Assembly (NCBI GenBank): GCA_012845835.1
Contig: JABAKD010000005.1
Span: forward strand, 13,577,205 to 13,641,204
DNA length: 64,000 nt
DNA from: Undaria pinnatifida
Lineage: Eukaryota > Sar > Phaeophyceae > Laminariales > Alariaceae
Reading direction: 5' to 3'
In this document: positions 41,001 to 48,850 of the stretch, in pieces
Position numbering within the stretch: the first letter of the stretch is position 1
How the letters are laid out: each line of letters begins with the position of its first letter
Program-made: the position numbers and the translations under genes
Notes under the pieces: generated by a model
Database searches by the model: none
What the model was told of the DNA's origin: nothing
Seen by the model: only the letters and a program-made list of their open reading frames with translations

Positions 41001-43750
41001 TGTAGGGTCCCTCTCGTCTAGGCTTGTGTTATGTACGCTGTCTTGTCGTGCAGGCCGTATTTCTTGCCTTGTATCCCAAATGTTAGGGTTTGGGTTGAAC
41101 GTCGACAAGAGGGCAGTGATGATGTTAAAGGCTTCACTGGTGTGTCAATACAGTAGTAGTAAGCTGACAGCATGTACCGTAGACGCTTTACTTTTTCATG
41201 TAAGTTGTCTTGTCATGCCGTCTTTTGTCTGATGTAGGCCCTCCCTGCCTCCCTCCCTCCCTCCCTCCCTCCCTCCCTCCGTTGAATGTTAGGGTTCGGG
41301 TCGAACAACGTGATAAAGAAGGGAGGAGTCGGAAAGGGGGGGAAGGGGGGCAACTTTGCGGGGTCGGGGCAGACCCTGGGCGGCGGGGGCGGCGGCGGCA
41401 GACAATCAGGACGAAGGTGCGTGTGCCGCTTTAGGCGGTAGGGTAGGGTAGGGTAGGTCAGGGTAGGGTAGGGTGGGTAGGGTAGGGTAGGGTAGGTCAG
41501 GGTAGGGTAGGGTAGGGTAGGGTAGGGTAGGGTAGGGTAGGGTAGGGTAGGGTAGGGTAGGGTAGGGTAGGGTAGGGTAGGGTAGGGTAGGGTAGGGTAG
41601 GGTAGGGTAGGGTAGGGTAGGGTAGGTAGGGTAAGCTAGGGCTAGGGAAGGTTAGGCAAGGCGCGACTAGACCATGACTGTTTTGCCTTTTCCACCGGGA
41701 AAGGTTATGCGATCTTGCATCCAACCAGCTCCGAGAGATGAAAAATGGGGGATTTAACGTATGCGAAGGTCGAATTGTTTTCGCTCGCAAACGTAGTGAT
41801 CACTCAACCCGTCGAAGTCACAACTAACGTATTTGAAATAATTTGATGTATATATTTTCTCAGGAGACGTTTTTTTTGTGTCGAGTGATTTTAACGACCC
41901 ACCGTCTGGGACCAAGGGTTAACATGGTTTGGTACTTCATCTGTTTTTTTTTTTTAGGTTTCAAAACGCGGTAAAGTTTATCTCTTTCCTGGATGGGTTT
42001 CGCTTGCGAAAATCTGCTGTCTTCTCTCGATGGACAATATTTCCAGCTTTGCCGCCGCACGGCAACACACTATTGTGGGTGGTTATTTTAAGCTACCCGT
42101 GGTACTGTAATTCGTTTTTTGCAAGGTGATTGTTTTACGTTTTTTTTTTGGGCGATAGTTGTTTTACGTGATTATTTTGGGTGATAATTTGAGACGATTG
42201 TTTAACGTGACTATTTAAGATGATAACGTGTGGCGATTATATTTCGGTGATATTTTTCTCTGTGATTATTTTCGGTGCTATTTTGTTGTGGTGATGGTTT
42301 TCGGTGATTACTTGAGATAGTTATTTTTGGATGACTGCTTCTGTACAATAACAATCATGTCATCATATTGTCGCCGCCCTGCAACAACGAACTGTTCCCC
42401 CCCGGACAGCCGAACGCAACAACACGACCCAGAAACAGCGCGCATGGCGAGACTAGCGGCATTGGAAAGCCGCGGCGCAGGGGGGGGCGTAGGCGGCGGG
42501 GCTAACGGCAGGCGGGAGGGAGGGGCAGCGGTTCCGTTGCTGGCGGCCAATGACCCTGGCGTGTTAGCGCTACAGGTATAAATTTTATCCATTTTTTTCC
42601 AAGAACAAAAGGCTGTGCGTTCGACAAAATTAGCGTCGATGCTCATCTTTGCAACCTGTTACTGTGTAGTCTAATACATCCTTCGTACGTTTACAGTGAT
42701 TTTCGTGAGTTAAGACCTGATATACAATGCCATTGTATTGAAATACTTGTCATGCACGACTCAAGTGTTGGATTGTTTACACATGTATACAAGGTTTCTG
42801 CGGATGACTCCGCCCGCTCAATGGAGCGTGCCAAGAGGTTTGGTAGTTTTTACTAATATATGTATCGGGCGTTTGCAAGCGCGTGCGTTTTCTTGACTTT
42901 AAACCGTTCTTTCTATCCGTCGACACCCAGCGTATCCAGGGCCCGTGCGGATTCTGCTCTCTAGAGAGGTACAAACTCTTAAACGCCTTTACAACTGGAA
43001 ACCGTTTTTGGGGACAAATTTACTTGAAGTTAGTACAGGGATGGACGAGGGGGCTCTAAAAAGGGTTAAGTATATATGAACTTTTTTTACAACATCATTT
43101 TTTTCTCCAGCGCAAGTCGTGAGAAGTTTTGCCTTCTTCAGCGATCTTCTGGACAAGCCGTGGTCGCAGGTAGATGTCTCCCCCCCCCCGGTACTTACCT
43201 TCAGTTTTGTTGCGCATAGGGTTCAGCACTTCCACATTTCAGCTTTTTATGCTCGTCGATTGTCATCGAATTTTGTTTTATGCGCCTGGTACCAGTATAT
43301 ACCTGATTCACCTGGCATATATATATTATACGCTTCAGTAGCTGAAGACTTGCTCGAGATAAAAATGAAGGCGCATGCTGTTGTGGGGAGGGGCGAGAAG
43401 AGCCTGGTTAGTCACCCCAGATCTGAGGTAAGCCTAGAGAGAGAAAATGAGAAAGAAAAAGCGCAAAGATTACAGACGGCATGATAAAAGAAACGCGTGA
43501 TGATGGCGTTTTTTATCTATAAAACTACTGCAATTCCCTTACTAATCGTGTACCCTGCGGAAACACGGGTACATTGTTTGGTCAATTTTTTATTTTGTTC
43601 GTCTTCCCCCCCCCTCCGATTTCCAAAAACGGTCGTGAAACCTCGAATTTTATCGCGCAGGATATGGGTTTCACCGAGGCAGAGGCTAACGAGGCGCTTC
43701 AGTACACCGATGGCGATGTCGAAGCCGCCGCCACCTACCTAGCCACGTGA
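22979..43750 (+). CDS. UBAC2-like rhomboid-fold membrane protein with C-terminal UBA domain, 10 exons
   Basis: UBAC2 and its plant relatives are ER membrane pseudo-rhomboids with a ubiquitin-binding UBA tail that act in ER-associated degradation. Exons 22979-23025, 28569-28714 (or 28587-28714), 29357-29461, 30789-30883, 31474-31568, 32549-32678, 38493-38694, 41293-41416, 42410-42575 and 43661-43750 join in phase to 399 (or 393) residues and a TGA stop. Family length is about 340-400. Visible features are hydrophobic segments near residues 36-52, 77-88, 101-130 and 175-190, the conserved KLERSYG (93-100), a glycine-rich linker (about 225-350), a basic-acidic helix ARMARLAALESR, and UBA residues DMGFTEAEANEALQ (371-384). 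No rhomboid GxSG serine motif is evident, so a pseudoprotease is likely (inference). Its 5' end faces away from the E1 gene. Exon 1 and the exon 2 acceptor are the weakest parts. Confidence 0.85.
24170..25410. repeat. Cluster of MITE-D copies around a duplicated unit
   Basis: TATAGTGCCGG-type stretches at 24170-24260, 24880-25025 and 25255-25410. Between and after them, 25045-25150 and 25430-25550 are diverged duplicates of each other (GCAGCTGGC, CCGGCATGGCCG, GAGGTTCTCACCCTG). No protein family recognised. Confidence 0.5.
26163..27870. mobile_element. hAT-like non-autonomous element, copy 1
   Basis: It starts CAGGGCTTTTCATGGGTCAT and ends with GACCCGTGAAAAGC, the inverse pattern. It holds GGGTC/GACCC arrays at both ends and an internal CAG-rich tandem of two units of about 230 bp with GACAGACCCACCGCC-like cores. 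It is collinear with the copy at 34559-36308. No transposase is visible. The right terminus is decayed. Confidence 0.72.
28252..28350 (+). repeat. Decayed copy of UBAC2-like exon 2 5' half
   Basis: Aligns with 28571-28665 at an offset of about 320 bp. GCCGGGTGTGGTCGA, CATTCACGCCTCGG-x-GCACCATG and TTTCTGCCAAAC correspond to exon sequence. A shorter third copy of the end is near 28458-28490. Stops interrupt the copy. Confidence 0.85.
28569..28714 (+). CDS. UBAC2-like exon 2 (first membrane segment)
   Basis: Encodes CPFTSRCTMMTIVGAFVLSL and then FLPNLTMALNSSLFFTIGKL, equivalent to the APxTKA-type motif plus first transmembrane helix of the family. Two in-frame acceptors exist, 28568 (strong pyrimidine tract, TACCAG) and 28586 (GAG), 18 bp apart. 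The donor after 28714 is GTCGGT, weak but phase-compatible. A decayed copy of its 5' half is at 28252-28350. Confidence 0.68.
28740..29125. repeat. GAGCTGTAG satellite in UBAC2-like intron 2
   Basis: Many degenerate units of GTAGAGCTGTAGCAG, immediately 3' of exon 2. Confidence 0.9.
29205..29325. repeat. TGTCC pentanucleotide repeat upstream of UBAC2-like exon 3
   Basis: About 20 units of CTGTC, pyrimidine-rich, ending 30-50 bp before the exon 3 acceptor. It is likely the functional pyrimidine tract (inference). Confidence 0.92.
29357..29461 (+). CDS. UBAC2-like exon 3
   Basis: Two bases, 34 codons, one base: YRVATTVFCSGSVLTVIFGL, then MSFNSLGPKLERSYG, matching the family block that ends ER-x-x-G. 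The acceptor is TAAAG, directly downstream of a TGTCC repeat tract that may act as pyrimidine tract; the donor is GTGAGT. A second AG at 29387 would break phase with exon 2. Confidence 0.85.
30120..30788. repeat. CTTGGATCTCCGATGCTGCC minisatellite in UBAC2-like intron 3
   Basis: Some 30 units of about 18-24 bp. The last unit, CCTTGGATCTTCGAAG, forms the exon 4 acceptor. Confidence 0.93.
30789..30883 (+). CDS. UBAC2-like exon 4 (membrane segment)
   Basis: Two bases plus 31 codons: STGLLALMGTLTVLTNVLFL and VVCFVLFVLGE, a strongly hydrophobic transmembrane helix. The acceptor TTCGAAG is the last unit of a 30120-30788 minisatellite. The donor is GTGTGT. A decayed copy of the 3' edge is at 30971-31035. 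Confidence 0.85.
30971..31060 (+). repeat. Copy of the 3' edge of UBAC2-like exon 4 and its donor flank
   Basis: TTCGTGCTGGGAGAGGTG is identical to 30869-30886, with donor GTGGGT. The following intron sequence (GTAGAGAGCGTGCATGGCAG-like) also matches that after the real exon. Offset about 102 bp. Confidence 0.85.
31474..31568 (+). CDS. UBAC2-like exon 5
   Basis: Thirty-one codons plus two bases: EMAYFVSSGGIWNLIISLTA, then IECMATPHTPR. Acceptor TTGGCCAG, donor GTGAGA. The SSGG-x-x-x-L-x-x segment aligns with the family's second conserved membrane block. Reading frame and phases fit both neighbours. Confidence 0.86.
31620..32140. repeat. GGTGT pentanucleotide repeat in UBAC2-like intron 5
   Basis: About 520 bp of GTGTG units with GGTTGAGGTGTTGTGTGG variants to the right. 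Long Trp-Cys-Gly-Val frames are artefacts. Confidence 0.95.
32181..32231 (+). repeat. Copy of the 5' edge of UBAC2-like exon 6 with acceptor
   Basis: CAGGTTCTCCAACCTCCCG followed by TTCGACATACCCGTCATG aligns with the real exon start at 32546-32592, offset about 364 bp. It would encode RFSNLPFDIPVMYY against RFFILPFDIPGKYY. The acceptor CAG is intact, but no matching downstream donor is seen. Confidence 0.9.
32325..32475. mobile_element. MITE-D copy in UBAC2-like intron 5
   Basis: GGGACCTCTATAGTGCCGGT on the left; GGCACTATAGAGGGCAACCA on the right. It lies between the relic (32181-32231) and the real exon 6, so it may have contributed to their separation. Confidence 0.6.
32549..32678 (+). CDS. 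UBAC2-like exon 6
   Basis: One base plus 43 codons: RFFILPFDIPGKYYPLFLAL and LFGLMRGIWRDLFCAVSVGY, ending in AYAN at a GTAAGT donor. It contains a further membrane segment and the W-R-x-x-F-x-A block. Acceptor TTTTCAG. A partial copy of the 5' edge with its own CAG acceptor is at 32181-32231. Confidence 0.9.
33975..34075. repeat. TTGGG repeat
   Basis: GGGTTGGGTTGGGTTGG tract grading into GTTGGTGTTGGGG, in UBAC2-like intron 6. Confidence 0.92.
34559..36308. mobile_element. hAT-like non-autonomous element, copy 2 (1750 bp, inside UBAC2-like intron 6)
   Basis: Begins CAGGGCTCTTCACGGGTCAT and ends GACCCGTGAAAAACCCTG, so the ends are inverted repeats. The flanking octamers TATATTTG and TAAAGTTG match at 6 of 8 positions, compatible with an old 8-bp target-site duplication of the hAT type. 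Same internal order as copy 1, with no coding capacity. Confidence 0.75.
36140..36290. other. Large GGGTC/GACCC palindrome
   Basis: GGGTCGGGTCAGCTGACCC is centred near 36203; GGGTC runs to the left and about 13 GACCC units to the right can fold into a long GC-rich hairpin. It is the right arm of the hAT-like element. Confidence 0.85.
37115..37200. repeat. Short dispersed repeat F (AACTCACAGCTGACGTCC core)
   Basis: Contains CAGCTTGCAAAGATGAGTAT and ATCGAACTCACAGCGGACGT. Related copies lie near 374-440 (reverse), 21190-21275, 21370-21450, 39785-39870, 41795-41845 and 53190-53245, always with the GCTTGCAAAGATGAG and TCGAACTCAC order where complete. About 80-100 bp; ends not defined. Confidence 0.65.
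38195..38240 (+). repeat. Copy of the 5' edge of UBAC2-like exon 7 with acceptor
   Basis: CTACCCAGGGCTGCATACAT matches TTCACCCAGGGCTACAT at 38485-38501, and the upstream CTGTA/CTAACCC flank also matches. Part of an array with CATGCC...CCTAACCCTA units between 38160 and 38470. Confidence 0.75.
38493..38694 (+). CDS. UBAC2-like exon 7 (start of glycine-rich linker)
   Basis: Sixty-seven codons plus one base. It starts GYIVNGASLGDEALIAPLNN, followed by a poly-glycine tract interrupted by FSSFFGG, and ends in a GTAGTT donor. Acceptor TTCACCCAG. The glycine tract is low complexity and probably a flexible cytosolic linker. Confidence 0.83.
39245..39515. repeat. Interstitial telomere-like TTAGGG tracts
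   Basis: About four TTAGGG units at 39250-39271 and two to three at 39496-39512, within UBAC2-like intron 7. CCCTAA-like units appear near 38350 and 38436. Confidence 0.85.
39290..40480. repeat. Degenerate GACCCAAGGTCTAGCGACCT repeat
   Basis: Units of variable spacing (about 50-120 bp) carrying TTTGGGACCCAAGGTCTA and CGACCTAAAA, interrupted by an F-type copy (39785) and MITE-D (40219). Confidence 0.75.
40219..40395. mobile_element. MITE-D copy (TATAGTGCCGG family)
   Basis: Left CAGTAGAGGTCCTTCTATCC; right CACTATAGAGGAGCCACTGC then TGTA, inverted. The interior has TATAGTGC and its complement in several copies, plus AACCGCC...GATGGGAACAA. CAGT ends next to TA suggest a Tc1/mariner-pogo type (inference). 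Confidence 0.66.
40553..40665. repeat. GGTGTAA heptanucleotide repeat
   Basis: Tandem AAGGTGT units in UBAC2-like intron 7. Confidence 0.92.
40771..41114 (+). repeat. Two decayed copies of the UBAC2-like exon 8 acceptor edge
   Basis: 41078-41114 (AAATGTTAGGGTTTGGGTTG and AACGTCGACAAGAGGG) and 40771-40822 (GTCGGGGCTCGGGTCGAGCG and AACG) align with the real acceptor and exon start at 41286-41330. Offsets are about 208 and 515 bp. The nearer copy keeps TTAG. Confidence 0.72.
41293..41416 (+). CDS. UBAC2-like exon 8 (glycine-rich linker)
   Basis: Two bases, 40 codons, two bases: FGSNNVIKKGGVGKGGKGGN and then SGQTLGGGGGGGRQSGR. The acceptor is TGTTAG after a CCCT tandem tract and the donor is GTGCGT. 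Phase matches both neighbours. Two decayed 5' edge copies lie upstream (40771-40822, 41078-41114). Confidence 0.72.
41440..41640. repeat. GGGTA pentanucleotide repeat
   Basis: About 200 bp of TAGGG units 24 bp after the UBAC2-like exon 8 donor. Leu-Pro-Tyr-Pro-Thr frames on the minus strand are artefacts. Confidence 0.95.
42410..42575 (+). CDS. UBAC2-like exon 9
   Basis: One base plus 55 codons: RTQQHDPETARMARLAALES, a glycine-rich stretch, then VPLLAANDPGVLALQ before a GTATAA donor. The acceptor is a C-tract followed by GGACAG. The charged ARMARLAALESR helix is typical of the region before the UBA domain. Confidence 0.82.
43661..43750 (+). CDS. UBAC2-like exon 10 (UBA domain, stop)
   Basis: Twenty-nine codons and TGA: DMGFTEAEANEALQYTDGDV and EAAATYLAT. 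The MGF loop, E-A-L and D-x-x-x-A-x-x-x-L pattern are the UBA three-helix signature. Acceptor CGCGCAG. The first UBA helix is short and mostly encoded at the end of exon 9. Confidence 0.93.
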   Translation, partial: DMGFTEAEANEALQYTDGDVEAAATYLAT

Positions 43751-43975
43751 ACAGATCTACCGTGCCATTTGAGGAGGGGTGGTACCCCCCCCCTCTCTCT
43801 CCCCCCCCGCCCCGGAAAGCTTGGTTGGCGGGGCTGGTACAAGTTGTTGGTAACAGCACTTTTGTTACCTTAAGTAAGCATGGAATGACCCCTCACTGAT
43901 TCCTTTTTTTTCTTCTGGTTATTCCCCATAAGGTGGGCGTGGTTTTCAAAGGGTTATTTTATTGTCAGGGCTTTT

Positions 43976-44148
43976 GACGAGTCGGATGACTGCTCGCGGG
44001 TCGGGCCGGGTCAGGGCGGGCCGACCCGACTGATAACGTTTCGAACCCCTCCTGGCCGAACCTGACCCGACCCGTCAAATTTCCAACACCTCCTGACTCG
44101 ACCCGACTCGGCGCGCGAGATGTTGTATGACCCATGAACAAGGCCCTG
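43976..44148. mobile_element. Short GGGTC-family element
   Basis: 173 bp, starting CAGGGCTTTTGACGAGTCGG and ending CATGAACAAGGCCCTG, with GACCCGAC and GGGTC runs inside. It is a miniature version of the 1.7-kb hAT-like element. Confidence 0.65.
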
Positions 44149-44479
44149 GTTATCTTATACCTGGTACCTGGCAACCTTTTTAGAACCGCACCCCGTTTTT
44201 TGACGACAAACTACATGGGCTTAGTGAGGGGGCTGTTTTCGGGAGTAAAAGGACGATAGTAAAAAGATGGAGAGGGCGAGGTTGTCCAGGCCTTGCTCTG
44301 CTTTTTCTCGCGCGTTTGGTGGGGACCGATGGCGGACCGATTTGAGCCTGACATAGGACTGATATTACAGTAGGGTTTGGACTGAAACGAGCTGATGTTG
44401 ATCCGCGGTAAGCCTCTGCCCTTGTGCGGTCGGAGCGATTATGCTCAAATGAGCCTGATTTGTTTTGACTGGTGGTATA

Positions 44480-44830
44480 GTGGGGAGCCCCCAACAGTGC
44501 CGGTTGAATAGTGCCATTTACCTCTATAGTGCCGTTTGAATAGTGCCACTCCCCTCTATGGTGCATATTCCTTCTATAGTGCCGGTTGAATATTGCCACT
44601 GATCTCTATAGTGCATCTTCCTTCTATAGTGCCGGTTGAATAATGCCACTGCTCTATATATTGCCGGTTGAATAGTGCCACTGCCCTCTATAGTGTAACT
44701 TACGTCTATAGTGCCGGTTGAATATTGCCACTTCCCTCTATAGTGCCGGTGAAAATGCTTGGCACGACTGAAGCTCTCTGTAGTTCTCAAGTAACTTACG
44801 CAACCCTATGCTTAATATGTGCCGGTATGT
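44480..44830. repeat. TATAGTGCCGGTTGAATAGTG tandem array
   Basis: About seven units of CTATAGTGCCGGTTGAATAG plus TGCCACT, ending near GTGCCGGTATG at 44820. It looks like an amplified MITE-D end. Confidence 0.65.
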
Positions 44831-46106
44831 TTCGCTGGCACGTACCAACACCATTGGGTGCCAGCTTCCCGCCGCACGGTGATTTGTAAGGAGCCTGGTT
44901 CGGACTCATGCTGAACGGGCATAGGCCTTCCTGAAGTTCGGCTGGTTGGTATCAATTGACTACTATTTTGTGACTCCTTTGTTTTCTCAGCCGACATGTG
45001 CAGGGTTATGCGGTAGGTTGTATGTAGTAGGAGCCAACAGCGTTTGGCGCATGTTTTTTTTTTTTTATTCTTCTTTTTTGGTTGGCTCACGAGCCAAGAA
45101 CGTGTTGGGGCCAATGTTGGGGTTGCTTTTTCTGTTTCCTGCTAGATCAGGAGCCAGTAAACGGTGTGTGTGTGTTTTTTTTCGTTAGCTGGGGAGCCAA
45201 GAACGCTTTGGTGATCGTCGTGGTTGTCTGTTTCATTTTGTTTGTTAACTCTCGGGTCTTTTTTTTTGGTTGAATATTGCGCTATTGGCTCGCGATTGGT
45301 TTTTTTTAGGAGGTGCGACACGCGCGGGAGAGTGTGTAAGATTTTGGTCGTTCATGTTACCTCGGCATTTTATGTACAGCACGCTGTTTGTGCTTCTTCT
45401 ATCCTCGGTACAGCGGTCAGTGCTAATTCCATGCTTCGTCTATAATGTGGATGTTCAGCAGCAAGTGAAATGCCTGGGTGTGTTATGCGTGTTTTGGTCG
45501 TGATCATGCATCCCACCAGTCCAGGTAGCGTCACGCAAACAGCACTACAGTGCGCGACAGCGCTGAAGAATTGGGCAGCTTAGAATTTCAGGGTCGAACT
45601 TGGACGAAAATATGGACATGATGGCCTCTTTCGTACTAAAAATAGTGTAGGACACACACTGCCTTACATACAAATTCCAGGCTGGCCAGAAATAAGAGAT
45701 TCGTAGCAGGTGTCACATACTGCTATGACAGTCAACATGCTCGAACTTTACTTGTATGTATTGTCTGTTTAGAACGATGCACGATTTTTACGGGCGATGG
45801 GGGGGATAGGAGTCCTTTCCCGGGCGTGAAGGCGTGGAGGCCACTGCTGGTTGTTGTTTATTCGGATCGACTGCTGCAGGTTTGTGATTGGCGCGCCCGT
45901 CTAACGCAGACGGCGGTACTGGTATTAGACTATGTATTAGTGTGGGACTAAGATACAAATACCTAATCCAAGAGTTTCAGCTTTGCAGCCGTCCTGAAGG
46001 GCCGACTGGTTGACGCACGCCTTCTGTTTTGCATCCGTCCATCTTTGGTGTCTGTTCTTCACGATATTCCGTTCGTTATACCCATCGATACCCAGTGCCC
46101 GTGCAG

Positions 46107-46236
46107 GCCTCGTACCCATAAAATGGTGCTGTTATCTCCGGTGCACGTTGAACCCGAGAACGGGAAAGTTTTCGGGCTGCCGACTGAACTACGCAACTTG
46201 ACAAAGACTGGCGTCGTCAAAAGAGCTGAAACTTCG
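46107..46236 (+). CDS. Possible exon or remnant with a CRIB (p21-Rho-binding) motif
   Basis: After an AG at 46106 a frame reads PRTHKMVLLSPVHVEPENGK, VFGLPTELRNLTKTGVVKRA, ETS. It resembles the second half of a CRIB domain, where H-V is followed by G-x-F-x-G-L-P, then L-x-x-L and a G-(I/V)-x-x-x-E end, which binds Cdc42/Rac GTPases. The I-S-x-P start of the domain is not clear, and I found no linked kinase or other exon nearby. It may be one exon of an unresolved gene, a decayed copy, or chance. Confidence 0.3.
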
Positions 46237-46321
46237 TGAGGTGCTGAATCATGGCCTATGGAGTACGGATCCTGGTCGAGGGGTAGCCAGGACCGATAAG
46301 CCCGAGAACTGAAAAACCCCA

Positions 46322-46479
46322 AGGCTGTTCACGGGTCGGGTCACTTTTCACTGGTCAGGTGGGGTTGGGTCAGCGTGACCCGGACCTGACGCCACTCAAT
46401 GCGTGAAATTTCAAGCTCAACCCGCGACGGTTTGAAACCCCCCTGGCCCGGGTTGGGTCATGACCCACGAAAAGCCCTG
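46322..46479. mobile_element. Short GGGTC-family element
   Basis: Starts AGGCTGTTCACGGGTCGGGT and ends GGGTCATGACCCACGAAAAG then CCCTG. Inverted-terminal structure of the same family; the left end is decayed. Confidence 0.6.
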
Positions 46480-47149
46480 AACATGTCGACAGGGTCCCCC
46501 TACGAGTGAACCAAGCGGACGCCAATGAAATAACGAATGCACGGGCATGATGTTTTGGACCATTGGTTTGGAGAATGCCTTTTTCGGGGCTCCGGTCCTA
46601 TAAAAGAATTTTCCCGTCACGTATAATTTTCGGGCTTAATTCATGGGAGGTTTTACCCTCAGCGGCCCTCGGGACAAAACTTGCGGTGATAGGTGTTTGC
46701 CTCCTCGAATCCGTAAAAAAGTAAACCAGAAAACGCTCGAGCTCGTTGACGGGTGTACAGCCATCGCATCATGCATGACCGTATTCCGTAGGAACATAGA
46801 CCCTTGATTTCCGAAAGTGCCGGGACGGCGGACGTCGGGTTTTCATCGACCAGGTAGACATCGCGTGCACCAAGCGTGAAGCGTTGGGAGGTGTTGTTGG
46901 GCGAGTCGCATGAAGGATGAGCTGTTTCCTACTACGAACCGCTTGTGAGGCGGAATTCGACACCTTGTGCGTACTTTCTTTCATTTGGACATGAAAGCTT
47001 CCGAATTAATTGGTTGTTTCTGGTGTGGCCAAGTCAAGAGATTAGATGTCGGGGTGGGGGAGGGGCAGAGCTGAGCGGCAACTCGAACGAAACGACACGC
47101 TGTTCTGGGCATAGTATGCGCACCAGATTACCGCTGACGCAGAGCTTCG

Positions 47150-47860
47150 CAAAGCTTGGCAAACATTTTCTGAGCTTCGCAGAGCTTCACAGAGCTTCGC
47201 AAAGAGCTCCGCAGAGAGCTCTGCAGAGAGCTTCGCAGGGGGCGTCTCCGAGAGCTCCTCAGAGGTTCGCAGAAAGGTTCGCAGAGAGCTTGGCAGAGAG
47301 CCTAACAGAGTTTCTCGGCGCTACGCAGAGCTTGTCAGAGCTTGTCAGAGCTTCACAGAGATCTTCATAGATCTTCGCAGAGCTTCGCAGCGCTCCGCAG
47401 CGCTCCGCAGAGCTTCGCAGAAGCTCCACATAGCTAGAAAGATCCTGCCAGAGAGTCGCAGAGCTAGGTAGAAACTTCTCAGAGCTTCTCCGAGATTTTC
47501 AGAGGTGAGCAGAGAGCTTGCCAGAGCTTTTCCGATCTTTTCATGGCTCTTCATGGCTTTTCCGAGCTTTTCCGAGCCCTCCAGAACTTTGCAGCGCCCC
47601 GAAGAGCTTTCTTTGCAGACCTCTACAAAGCCTACGAGAGCCTCGCAGAACTAGGCAGAGCCCGTCAGAGCTTCGCAGAGCTATTCAGAGCTTGTCGGAG
47701 CCGGCTAGAGCCGGGCAAAGCTTATAAGAGTTTTTCAGAGCTTCGCAAAGCTTTGCAGAACTTCGCCGGGCTTCCCAGGCGGCTTCGCAGAGCCTTCGTA
47801 GCAAGCTTGTCAAGAGCTTGTCAGCGCTTTGTAAAGCCTCGAAAGCCGCCTGGCGACTTC
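47150..47860. repeat. CAGAGCTTCG satellite
   Basis: About 700 bp of degenerate CAGAGCTTCGCAGAG units. The Arg/Ala/Ser-rich frames on both strands derive from the repeat. Confidence 0.9.
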
Positions 47861-48509
47861 GCAAGGCTAATGCATGAATATAATGACCGCGACTTCCACA
47901 CAAACGGGGGGGGGGGGCTCGTTTCGATTGATTGTTGTTTTACGAAAAGTACATACCAGGTAGGAAAGAAAACGGTAAATACTTACAACCTCCGCACAAA
48001 AAAAAATCAAGAGGCCAAGCGGCATGATACACACAACAGCCAAAACACTCAAAAGGACGGCGGCCAAGGCAAAGCGTGACGGGACGACCCCATCATTACC
48101 GAGGTACCAAGCTAAAATCCATGTAATACTAGTGGTAGCGCTTTTTTTCTTCTTCTCGATAACGTGGTTCCTTAACCCGAAATCGTCGTATGATAATTCG
48201 CGTGATGGCAATATTACTCGTTTGCGCACCCGTGGGTTTCTACATCGGGTTGTATTGTCAGAGTGCTCAAATTCAGGACCTGGGTCGGGTATAGGGGTAT
48301 TATAGCACTAGAGGGTATACACTTCAAGGGAGGAGCCTCAGACAAAAACTGGTGAACCTGTGTTGCACCTGTGTTATGCCGCAGTATGTGTCTGACGGGG
48401 CTCTTCAATTAGACCACCAGACTACGTCATAAGCTATTAATAGTGAGTCATAAGCTACCTAGTAGTAATGTTAAGAAGCCCGGTCACTTGAGAAAAATTC
48501 GTCTCAAAA

Positions 48510-48850
48510 ATGCTCGTGCCTCTGTCGTAGCACGCCTCATTCGCCATTGTTGTCCTCGACATCCCCCCTACTCAATAACCACCCCATGCTACTACCGATA
48601 CTAGGACGGTAGAAGAGCACCATCTCCATCGTAATCTCCATACACTCTTGAACCCAAAAAACATGTTTTTGAGCAAACTAAACGTGCAATCCTTCCGATG
48701 AACAAACACGTGGTCCAGGTGTACAAGACAATCGTCTCGCATACAAGAATGCTATAATGCCGACTTATAGGGTTAACGAGCCTCGCTACTCCGAAAACAT
48801 GAGAATAGTCAGGCCAAAAAGTGCTCGTGCCTCTATTGTAGCACGCGCCT
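48510..48850. mobile_element. Two partial MITE-B ends in direct orientation
   Basis: TGCTCGTGCCTCTGTCGTAG at about 48513 and TGCTCGTGCCTCTATTGTAG at about 48821 are followed by matching flanks (CTCATTCGYCATT and CATYCCCCCTACT), so element end and flank were duplicated together at about 308 bp. Confidence 0.6.

Noticed and set aside
41497-41790. 97-residue Leu-Pro-Tyr-Pro-Thr frame on the minus strand
   Set aside because: Translation of the TAGGG repeat.
41929-42129. Possible UBAC2-like exon starting RFQNAVKFISF after a TTTTTAG acceptor at 41957
   Set aside because: It fits phase at its 5' side, but the sequence is unlike the family and exon 9 already joins exon 8 in phase.
43112-43170. 59-nt segment with acceptor and donor between UBAC2-like exons 9 and 10
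   Set aside because: Length 59 would shift the frame between the LALQ end and the DMGF start, which join perfectly without it.
46945-48079. Open frames rich in Arg, Ala, Ser and Gln (141 and 178 residues)
   Set aside because: Derived from the CAGAGCTTCG satellite; both strands give similar repeat frames.
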